This document shows positions 9,051 to 14,883 of a stretch of DNA of 64,000 nt, one piece after another. This stretch comes from Belliella calami (GTDB lineage Bacteria > Bacteroidota > Bacteroidia > Cytophagales > Cyclobacteriaceae). Within the stretch, counting starts at the first letter, position 1. Every line of letters starts with the position of its first letter. Location: contig NZ_JAKZGS010000005.1 in the NCBI RefSeq assembly GCF_022549695.1, positions 62,001 through 126,000 on the forward strand, given 5' to 3'. The notes beneath the pieces were generated by a model. That model made no database searches. It worked only from the letters and a program-made list of their open reading frames with translations, and was not told where the DNA came from. Both the position numbers and the translations under genes were made by a program.

Positions 9051-9197
9051 CACCTAGCAAACACTTCACCCTCCAGTTGTCAGTCAATACGCCGCAGCGC
9101 ACACAGCAGCCACTAGCAAAAAGCCCTGATAGATTTTTTTTCCTATCAGGGCTTTTTTTCAAAGGGCTTTTCACTAGTGGGCTAAATGTTAGCAAAT
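9051..9197 (-). repeat. attC-like site, long type, copy c, with a strong internal hairpin
   Basis: Minus strand: starts with CATTTGCTAAC at the 3' end of the DUF2971 cassette and ends with GTGTTTGCTAGGTG. It carries the shared end blocks of copies a and b. Inside is a long perfect hairpin, aaaagccctgatag / ctatcagggctttt (about 9119-9160), followed by T-runs on both strands, which should work as a bidirectional terminator. A wider palindrome (AGCC-ACTAG-AAAAGCCC) surrounds this hairpin. Confidence 0.6.
9118..9162. terminator. Bidirectional rho-independent terminator inside attC-like site
   Basis: Stem of about 14 bp (gccctgatag with flanking A/T runs) around an AT loop, with T-runs on both sides. 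It would end transcription of the DUF2971 gene on the minus strand. Confidence 0.7.
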
Positions 9198-9203
9198 GTT
9201 TTT

Positions 9204-10004
9204 TTATTCGATTTCATTAATTGTTAGTTCAAAGCTTTCTTCACTTTTGTCTGCCTTATATATTTTAGTTGATGGTAAAAGATGTTTTTTGGCTTTTCCC
9301 ACTATCTCTTTTGTCCGCTTTTCATCTGCACCACAACCAATTATAATTTGGTCTATCGTTTCTTTTTTTAATTTAACTAGTCTCTTCTCGATATGATTTT
9401 TACTTAGTCGCCATTCTTTTTCGTATTCCCATAATTCAGACTTATGAAAAAACTTTTTGTAAAATTGAATAGTCGTGTCGTCTGTCCCGTTAATGATTGG
9501 ATATTCTTCCTGATATTTTATTGGCTCTAAATAATCAAAATCGTAATCGTTGATTAAGGATTCTGTTCTTAAACCCACAACAAATCCCGTGTGATTCAAT
9601 GAGTAATGTGACCACATTAAAATATTGTCATTCAGTTTGGAAAGCGAAAATAAACCAATGATTGAATTCCATTTTTCTAATTGTTCTGGTCGTTCTTTTC
9701 TAAGCTTTTCAGGATGCCATAAAGTCTTTTCGTCTGTAACCTTTTTGGCATATTCTCTTACCATTTTTTGGTCTTTGTCTTTATGGACTGTGTTAATTAA
9801 CTCTAGATTTTTTTCAAAACACTCTTCATAGGTCATTAAATCCCATCTTACTGGAATATTTCCGTCAAATGGGTCATTAAATTCTGATGGTCTGGGTAAG
9901 TAAATTTCTTGATTTGTAATTAGCTTTTGATGAAATTTATTAGTCCAATCTCTGTATTTAAAGAGTATTGAAGGGATTTTTTCATCTGTTATTCTGCTAA
10001 TCAT
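9204..10004 (-). CDS. DUF2971 family protein
   Basis: A 266-residue cytosolic protein of the DUF2971 family, whose function is unknown and which is common in accessory and defence-rich regions. Family signatures: FKYRDWTNKFHQKLITNQEI, then YLPRPSEFNDPFDG (the F-NDPFD motif), IIGLFSLSKLNDNILMWSHY (CLS..--LMWAHY motif), YQEEYP, and KKFFHKSELWEYEKEWRLSK (K...W.YE.EWR motif). I chose the ATG at 10004. The reading frame is open further upstream to 10079, but codons upstream of about 10044 belong to the palindrome of the neighbouring cassette, so those starts (10052, 10079) would be accidental extensions. The gene fills one cassette with its own 10-nt terminal box. Confidence 0.87.
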   Translation of the reverse strand: MISRITDEKIPSILFKYRDWTNKFHQKLITNQEIYLPRPSEFNDPFDGNIPVRWDLMTYEECFEKNLELINTVHKDKDQKMVREYAKKVTDEKTLWHPEKLRKERPEQLEKWNSIIGLFSLSKLNDNILMWSHYSLNHTGFVVGLRTESLINDYDFDYLEPIKYQEEYPIINGTDDTTIQFYKKFFHKSELWEYEKEWRLSKNHIEKRLVKLKKETIDQIIIGCGADEKRTKEIVGKAKKHLLPSTKIYKADKSEESFELTINEIE

Positions 10005-10033
10005 ATCTTTTAAAGTGTCATTTGTCTTAAAAT

Positions 10034-10171
10034 ATTTGCTAACGTTTTGCATATTTGCGAAGGCGGGGATTTTTAGCACAAATGTTCATTTGAAAAACTG
10101 AACTTGAACCTTGCACTAAACTTTCATAGAAGCACGAAACCCCCGCTTTTGCAAATATGATGTTAGCAAAC
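10034..10171 (-). repeat. attC-like site C (138 bp)
   Basis: Sits between the Ntn-hydrolase/small-ORF cassette and the DUF2971 cassette. Minus strand: GTTTGCTAAC, 118 bp, then GTTAGCAAAT. Main stem: CATATTTGC...AGCGGGG pairs with CCCCGCCTTCGCAAATATG. The R''-side spacer is 2 nt and the R'-side spacer is 6 nt (CAAAAC), the same offset of four bases seen in sites A and B. Length is identical to sites A and B. The core AACGTT marks the presumed crossover point near 10043. Confidence 0.75.
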
Positions 10172-10321
10172 GTTTTTTTTGATTTTATCCATCAACTTTT
10201 TTGTTATTATGTCAGATATTGTATCATAATCCATCGAAGTTTTAATTTTCAATTCTGATTTTTTTTCTTTTACGATTAGAGTTTCTTTAATTGTTAACTC
10301 TTTTTTCAATTTTGTAAGCAT
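10163..10321 (-). CDS. Small basic 52-residue protein, cassette partner of Ntn hydrolase
   Basis: An ORF starting 4 bp after the stop of the Ntn-hydrolase gene and ending with TAA inside the GTTTGCTAAC box of attC-like site C. The protein is Lys-rich and mostly helical (MLTKLKKELTIKETLIVKEK, then SELKIKTSMDYDTISDIITK and KLMDKIKKNVC), with no signal peptide. The composition, the tight spacing and the stop placed exactly at the cassette border support a real gene. It could be a partner, substrate or regulator of the hydrolase; the sequence gives no function. Confidence 0.6.
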   Translation of the reverse strand: MLTKLKKELTIKETLIVKEKKSELKIKTSMDYDTISDIITKKLMDKIKKNVC

Positions 10322-10325
10322 AATT

Positions 10326-11600
10326 TTATTTATTAAAATAGTTAGCCATAAATTGTTTATTTAAACTTTCTTCAAAGTAGTGTTTTCTTTTTTTCCAAAT
10401 AAATCCATCTCCTTTACTAATTATAGCAACATCAATAGGTCCTCCAACGCTTTCTTCTGTTGATGAAATCCTTCTTTTAAGATAAGTTAGATAAATAAGA
10501 CTTTCCGCCATTTCAGCCAAGTCTTCTTTTGATAAAATAGCAACGGTGTCAAGAGTCGGTGATATTTGTTTTTCTCTTTTCAAATGGTTCAATTGATTTT
10601 TAAATTCATCAACAAGTATTGATAAATCAAAATCATTTACTTTTTGGGCTAAATCATCATTTTCTCCATTTAACAATCCAACAATTGTGCTTGTATACTC
10701 TTTTAGTAATTTTTCGAATACAGAAATATAAGTATGGTCTATTTCTGGGTCAATCCCTTTAATGAACATATTTATAACATCAATTTGAGCGTATGGCATT
10801 ATTGCACCATTATTGTAATCAGAAATTTCACATTTATCGAAATCACAATAACGTAATCTATTGTTGAAAACTTCTGCAACTTGAATAGAAACCATTGATG
10901 GGTATATCTCTTTTTCTCCAAAGCCTCCAAACACAATTCCTGTTGTTATACCAATGAAGTTTGTTGTTCTTAAATGGTTAAAGTATAATTCAATTATAGA
11001 ATTAAAAATTTCATCATTGATTTCTATGCCTTCAAATACTGTATCAGTAACTTCTTTTATTCCGACTTCTGCATATTCTTTGAAATTTTCCAAAGTATAA
11101 TCTGAAAAATCATTGAGAATATTTGTTGCACCTTCATAGGACTGAATATTAATTTTTAAATCTTCAAGGATTAATTCTTGAAATTCAATTGATAGTTCTA
11201 TCTCGGTTTTTCCATCTGATAAATTTCCTATTGTTCTGTTTTTTAAAACGTCTAATTGCCAATAAAGAAATTGTTTTAAGTTTAATAGTTGAAAGTCAGT
11301 TGTTGTATAATAATCTTTTCCCTTTAAGTATTTTATAAAGTCATCTTTGTATTCTTCAATCGTGTCGAAACTTTTATCTTTTAGTTCTTTTCTATAAAGT
11401 TTGATAATTATTTCCCAAGGTGTTGACATAAAAGTTGAGGAATCATATATCATTATACCTACTGGGTGATGTTTTGATAATGTAAAAAGTTTATTGGCAG
11501 TATTGTAAATCTTTTTTTGATTACCGCCTGTTACTGTTACTGCACTGTCTGCTGCCATAGTAACTCCGTGTTTATTCAATATTCCTATTACTGCTGTCAT
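10326..11600 (-). CDS. Proteasome beta-like Ntn-hydrolase with C-terminal helical extension
   Basis: A 424-residue protein whose N-terminus resembles proteasome beta/HslV subunits. After removal of Met the chain begins Thr1 (TAVIGILNKHGVTMAADSAV), with Asp at mature position 17 in AADS, as in the proteasome active site, and NKLFTL with Lys36 in the place of proteasome Lys33 (K-KLF-I). HHPVGIMIYDSS resembles the following strand. Around residues 185-260 another proteasome-like strand pair (FIGITTGIVFGGFGEKEIYP) may complete the sandwich. The C-terminal third is helical and unique. No signal peptide, so the protein is cytosolic; the role as a peptidase or a self-processing Ntn enzyme is inferred. 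It is much longer than HslV or Anbu. It is co-transcribed with the 52-residue ORF. Confidence 0.65.
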   Translation of the reverse strand: MTAVIGILNKHGVTMAADSAVTVTGGNQKKIYNTANKLFTLSKHHPVGIMIYDSSTFMSTPWEIIIKLYRKELKDKSFDTIEEYKDDFIKYLKGKDYYTTTDFQLLNLKQFLYWQLDVLKNRTIGNLSDGKTEIELSIEFQELILEDLKINIQSYEGATNILNDFSDYTLENFKEYAEVGIKEVTDTVFEGIEINDEIFNSIIELYFNHLRTTNFIGITTGIVFGGFGEKEIYPSMVSIQVAEVFNNRLRYCDFDKCEISDYNNGAIMPYAQIDVINMFIKGIDPEIDHTYISVFEKLLKEYTSTIVGLLNGENDDLAQKVNDFDLSILVDEFKNQLNHLKREKQISPTLDTVAILSKEDLAEMAESLIYLTYLKRRISSTEESVGGPIDVAIISKGDGFIWKKRKHYFEESLNKQFMANYFNK

Positions 11601-11610
11601 ATTTTTAAAT

Positions 11611-11748
11611 GTTTGCTAACGTTTTGGCGCTTGGCGCAGTGGCGGATTTCGGAGCACAAAACTGTCAATATACCACAAAAGTTGATGCGAGGTAGAATGT
11701 TCAATTAACCACGTCACCCGCCATTGAGCCAAACGCCTGTTATAGCCA
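11611..11748 (-). repeat. attC-like site B (138 bp)
   Basis: Between the PD-(D/E)XK-like cassette and the Ntn-hydrolase cassette. Minus strand: TGGCTATAAC, 118 bp, GTTAGCAAAC. The arms GGCGTTTGGCTCAATGGCGG (11718-11737) and CCGCCACTGCGCCAAGCGCC (11626-11645) pair at 17 of 20 positions. Spacer of 1 nt on the R'' side and 5 nt (AAAAC) on the R' side. The outline, TAACA-GGCG...CGCC-AAAAC-GTTA, resembles Vibrio cholerae VCR-type attC sites. Confidence 0.78.
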
Positions 11749-11749
11749 G

Positions 11750-12910
11750 TTATTTTTTTAGTTTGTATCTCTCAACTTGTTTAATTTCTCCCTGACCATA
11801 AAATTCAGTCTCTTTTTCTAGAGCTTCTTCTAACTCTTTATTATAAGACCAATCGTCTTTAATAAAAGTCCAATTAATATCAAAATATTCTCCTGTTTTA
11901 TAAGCCAATACACCAAGGCATTTATTCAATTGGCGTTTATATTTATAAATTGTTGTAAAATTTAGTAGCGCATTTTCCCAATATTCTATTTTATCTTGAA
12001 GTAGAGGAATAAATACAAACCCACAACCTGTTCTTGAAATTGTGAAACGATATGGCAAAGAAAGATTTTGAGATTTTACATCTTCAATTATTTGTTTGAA
12101 TCTTTTTTTAAACTCTAGCAATTCATAGCGCTTTAAACTTGCTATTTCTGTTAAAATCAAATAGTAGTCCTTTGATTCCTTTTGTTCTGCAATACGAATT
12201 TTTTCTAAAAAATTATTTAAGAATCCTGAAATATCAAAGTCGTCAATATCATTTGCTAATTTTGAAAAAGTCTCTACATACTTTTCTTGAATATTTGAAT
12301 CGTCCTCTGTATTAAGAAAATGTCCTAAAATATATTGTTCTGGGTAAAGAGTTATTGTTTCTTTATGCTTTAGGTAAATACGTTCTCTAAACTTCAAATA
12401 TTCGTCAAGTTCAGTTGGTGTTATGAGAAATTTACACACCCATAAATAATCCTCGATATTGAAAATATGAATATTACCCGATTTTTTACTTTCATAGAAC
12501 TTCATTGACCTTTTCTCACGACTAATCGGTGAGTTATTAGGCATATAAACAATGACTTTATTAATTCCTATTTTGTTAGCTTTAGATATATCAATTGAAT
12601 GATTCCTGACATTTTTAATTCTTATCTCCGTGTATCTGTTTAAGTATTCAATTGAGTTAGCAATTTGTTCTTTTGCTTTTTTTATAACCTTGTTATCAAA
12701 CCAATCGTTTTCCTCGGCTTCAGATTTTATTTCATTGACGTTTCTTTCCTTTACCTGTATTACAAATAACAAGTCACCCAGCCAAAGGACTGTGTCAGCA
12801 AGTTCCTTCTTTCCATCTTCTGGATAAAAGTCGTTCTTGTCAAAAGTGAATTCTTTATAAAACACATTTGAACTGATTTTTGCAACGATATTTTCCGATT
12901 CTGTTGTCAT
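11750..12910 (-). CDS. PD-(D/E)XK-like nuclease-fold hypothetical protein
   Basis: A 386-residue soluble protein. Its N-terminus has the layout of a restriction-endonuclease-like fold: KKELADTVLWLGDLLFVIQVKER, where D39, Q52 and K54 fit the D-Xn-(E/Q)-X-K catalytic pattern after a predicted beta hairpin. It is followed by a helix rich in Lys/Glu (KKAKEQIANSIEYLNRY) and a strand IGINKVIVYMPNN. The rest is alpha/beta without motifs I know. No transmembrane segment. The family is otherwise unfamiliar. The gene fills one cassette: it begins 18 bp after the crossover point and its stop is 2 bp before the downstream 10-nt box. A nuclease role is plausible but unproven. Confidence 0.5.
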   Translation of the reverse strand: MTTESENIVAKISSNVFYKEFTFDKNDFYPEDGKKELADTVLWLGDLLFVIQVKERNVNEIKSEAEENDWFDNKVIKKAKEQIANSIEYLNRYTEIRIKNVRNHSIDISKANKIGINKVIVYMPNNSPISREKRSMKFYESKKSGNIHIFNIEDYLWVCKFLITPTELDEYLKFRERIYLKHKETITLYPEQYILGHFLNTEDDSNIQEKYVETFSKLANDIDDFDISGFLNNFLEKIRIAEQKESKDYYLILTEIASLKRYELLEFKKRFKQIIEDVKSQNLSLPYRFTISRTGCGFVFIPLLQDKIEYWENALLNFTTIYKYKRQLNKCLGVLAYKTGEYFDINWTFIKDDWSYNKELEEALEKETEFYGQGEIKQVERYKLKK

Positions 12911-12918
12911 TTTATAAT

Positions 12919-13056
12919 TGGCTATAACGTTCTCGCGCTACAAGCAGTTTGGGATTAAATTAAGCTTATTCTTCGGATTTGCCCAATCTTCCTGACACAA
13001 AACCAACTTCAAATTAAGCCAAATGCCCAAATTGCTTGTAGCGTGTGTTGGCAGTA
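12919..13056 (-). repeat. attC-like site A (138 bp)
   Basis: Between the pPIWI-nuclease-like cassette and the PD-(D/E)XK-like cassette. Minus strand: TACTGCCAAC, 118 bp, GTTATAGCCA. The arms CGCTACAAGCAATTTGGG (13026-13043) and CCCAAACTGCTTGTAGCG (12936-12953) pair at 17 of 18 positions. Spacer of 3 nt on the R'' side and 7 nt (CGAGAAC) on the R' side. Same total length as sites B and C. Confidence 0.78.
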
Positions 13057-13062
13057 GTATTT

Positions 13063-13908
13063 TTATTCATACCAACTATCTGTATCTACTTTATAACTTT
13101 CAATTTCAACTTTTGATTTTTCTAACTTTTTTGCAAGTTTAACTTTGAGAATACTAGAAAACGGAAAATTATCTTCCATTTCGTGTCCATCGCCTCTTCT
13201 TAAATCTCCATCTGAACCATATTGTAACGTTACGTGAATTGTTCCATTTGCTTCGATTGTAATTTCATCACTTTCAATTATAGTTAATTTATGATTTTCA
13301 ACATCTATTTCGTTTATTGTATGATGAGTTGCTAAAATATCTATCTCATCACTAACTTCCCACATTGCTTTTTCTATAACTTCATTAGTGATTTTATCTT
13401 CTAAAGTACTTAATATAATTTGTCTGCATTCTTTTATCATTTCTGCAAAATTTTCAAATGCGCTTATTACTTGTAAACATTGCTTGTCAATTTCAGATTG
13501 CGGAATGTCAAATGTATTTTCATTTACGTGTGTAAATTTATTTAAAAGCTCAATAGATTTAACCAACTTACTTTTCAAATCATTTATATAATCTATTTCA
13601 ACAATTTCTCTATTTAAGAAAACATCTGTTAAGCCACCTTGTATTGCATATTTTATTCTTTCTCCTCTTGAAATTACATTTATATCTTTTGTTTCATTTT
13701 TGTACCAAACACATTTTTTAACATCATTGTCTGGCGATAAAGTTTTTAAAAAATGTCTAGATAATTCTCTAATACTATATGCGAAATTATTGAACTTTAA
13801 TTCATTTTCGGTTTGTAAATTCTTAAAGCAAGCGTGAAGTAACTTTTTTTCAAAATCATTACTTACTAGGCTTTCTAAATTTTTTATCGTTTTATCGTAA
13901 TTTTTCAT
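13063..13908 (-). CDS. Predicted pPIWI-associating nuclease-like protein
   Basis: A 281-residue soluble protein. The N-terminal helical part (FNNFAYSIRELSRHFLKTLS, then KKCVWYKNET, and RGERIKYAIQGGLTDVFLN), the middle LLNKFTHVNENTF, and the C-terminal beta part with ILATHH, LQYGSDGDLRRGDGHEMED and FPF resemble the predicted nucleases that accompany prokaryotic PIWI (pPIWI_RE) systems, as I remember the family pattern. No PIWI gene is present here, so it would act alone or be a stand-alone cassette. It starts shortly after the crossover point at 13940. A close membrane-free, Glu-rich helical protein of unknown role is the alternative. Confidence 0.5.
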   Translation of the reverse strand: MKNYDKTIKNLESLVSNDFEKKLLHACFKNLQTENELKFNNFAYSIRELSRHFLKTLSPDNDVKKCVWYKNETKDINVISRGERIKYAIQGGLTDVFLNREIVEIDYINDLKSKLVKSIELLNKFTHVNENTFDIPQSEIDKQCLQVISAFENFAEMIKECRQIILSTLEDKITNEVIEKAMWEVSDEIDILATHHTINEIDVENHKLTIIESDEITIEANGTIHVTLQYGSDGDLRRGDGHEMEDNFPFSSILKVKLAKKLEKSKVEIESYKVDTDSWYE

Positions 13909-13930
13909 TCAGCGATTTTTTTGGTAATAT

Positions 13931-14030
13931 TACTGCCAACTCCAATATACCCGATACATCTTTCGCATAGTAAACTTCAATATAGGAAAATATGCGAAGG
14001 TTATACGCTAGAATTGGATAGGGTAATTTA
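13931..14030 (-). repeat. Degenerate attC-like site Z at the array start
   Basis: Minus strand: the right end GTTGGCAGTA at 13931-13940 is a normal cassette start box. The palindrome TCCAAT...CTTCGCATA / TATGCGAAAG...ATTGGA spans 13941-14018, about 78 bp, shorter than sites A-C. The expected ...AAC box on the far side is replaced by ACCCTA, so this site is truncated or degenerate, or is a different first site. It marks the upstream edge of the array. Confidence 0.5.
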
Positions 14031-14064
14031 CTAATACCCCAAACCTACTCATTCCCCATCTTTT

Positions 14065-14092
14065 AAAAAATACCAACTACAGGGTATTTTTT
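14065..14092. terminator. Terminator-like hairpin
   Basis: aaaaaatacc / ggtatttttt, a perfect 10-bp stem with an 8-nt loop in otherwise non-coding DNA upstream of the array. It would isolate the cassette genes from transcription of the fragments beyond 14.1 kb. Confidence 0.5.
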
Positions 14093-14183
14093 GAGAATTT
14101 AGTAAATAAAACTTAATTTATTATTTCAAAATTGCCTAAGTCTCTCGATGTCTGCTTCCAGTTCTTTTAGAATGGCTTTTTTC

Positions 14184-14279
14184 TCATAATAAATCCGCCA
14201 TCTGTGATTTTGTAAGCCAAACAGTTTCTACCTCCAATCGAACATCTACTTTGATATTGCCTTCTAGGTTTTGATAAAT
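14184..14279 (-). pseudogene. RhuM-like gene fragment
   Basis: A 31-residue stretch on the minus strand, IYQNLEGNIKVDVRLE followed by VETVWLTKSQMADLL and a stop. It matches the N-terminus of virulence RhuM-family proteins (typical pattern: IYQ..-G..KIDVR.E-ETVWLTQ.QMA-LF). The rest of the gene is missing; a short helical segment RWRIYYEKKAILKELEADIE in another frame follows downstream. A deletion remnant. Confidence 0.5.
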
Positions 14280-14356
14280 CTTGTGTAGCTATAGTTGATT
14301 ATTATATATTCCAAAATGTCGAACCTTATTAAAACGTGTCCGTTTTTTGAACTTTT

Positions 14357-14397
14357 TTACCCATGTTATTGAAACATGGGTAATGTTTACCCATGTT
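14357..14397. repeat. Three TTACCCATGTT repeats (operator-like)
   Basis: Two copies form a perfect 11-bp inverted repeat (14357-14367 and 14373-14383) and a third copy follows in direct orientation (14387-14397). They lie directly behind the Fic-like fragment that ends at 14399, and ahead of the RhuM-like fragment on the same strand. The design is that of a multi-site operator, possibly for the lost Fic or RhuM gene. Confidence 0.5.
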
Positions 14398-14398
14398 C

Positions 14399-14677
14399 TC
14401 AAGATCCTCTTTTTAGCAATTTATATAGCTTGATATTCATGTAAATCACTACTTTTCCCTTTATCTCTGCTGTTAAAACCTCCAATTCTTCAAGGCTTTT
14501 CAAATAACTTCCCGCGGTTTTTCTATTCATCTTTAGATTTTCTACCAAAAACTCAATCTTGCAGTAAGGATGGATAAATAGCTGCTCTATCAAATCTTTT
14601 GAATAGATTCTAGGTAACTTCTCCTGTACTAATTTTTGTGTTTCGATGAATAGTAGATTGATTTTGTTGATTTGCTT
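14399..14677 (-). pseudogene. Fic family protein C-terminal fragment
   Basis: About 90 codons open on the minus strand: LLFIETQKLVQEKLPRIYSK, then DLIEQLFIHPYCKIEFLVEN, and MNRKTAGSYLKSLEELEVL, ending KLLKRGS. This is the linker and C-terminal winged helix of Fic/DUF4172-type proteins (LP+IYS-DL-E-LF-PY-KI--LV). The Fic domain itself is absent, with a stop at 14678-14680 in this frame and no HPFxxGNGR motif upstream. It is a truncated gene, not a small protein, although the piece from 14593 begins with ATG. Confidence 0.65.
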
Positions 14678-14883
14678 TTATCTCTGCTACTTTCAGTGCT
14701 TGTGTTCCTAAATCTTCGTCTTGAATTTCATACAAAATCTTGTCCCTTAATTGATTAGAATGACATAAGTATTTTCCACAAAAAAACCACAGCTTATCTC
14801 TAAACTGTGGCTTGTTTTTAAAGAAATTGTAGATTTTAGATCTAAAATCTTAAATCTACAATCTAAAATCTAAAATCTAAACC
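14678..14883. other. Intergenic region between island debris and transketolase
   Basis: Contains short reading-frame debris (ILYEIQDEDLGTQALKVAEI on the minus strand), a hairpin ccacag / ctgtgg near 14787-14810, and a 20-bp perfect palindrome agattttaga/tctaaaatct at 14831-14850 followed by ATCTAAA-type repeats to 14880. Related ATCTAAA-rich DNA recurs near 29.37 and 29.58 kb. No gene seen. Confidence 0.45.

Noticed and set aside
6995..9193. Insertion sequence or composite transposon from the two 200-bp duplicated segments around the Fic gene
   Set aside because: No transposase motif, no terminal inverted repeats and no target-site duplication; the segments look like decayed coding DNA inside two cassettes.
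10326..11600. HslV or Anbu identity for the Ntn-hydrolase-like protein
   Set aside because: HslV is about 175 residues and is paired with HslU; Anbu is about 240 residues. This protein has 424 residues, another C-terminus and no ATPase partner nearby.
6209..14030. CRISPR array or diversity-generating retroelement as explanation of the repeats
   Set aside because: The repeats are 138-190 bp palindromes at gene borders, not short direct repeats with equal spacers, and no reverse transcriptase or Cas gene is in view.
14399..14593. A 64-residue small protein starting at 14593
   Set aside because: The frame continues upstream to 14677 with Fic-family sequence and matches only the C-terminal winged helix of Fic proteins, so it is a gene fragment.
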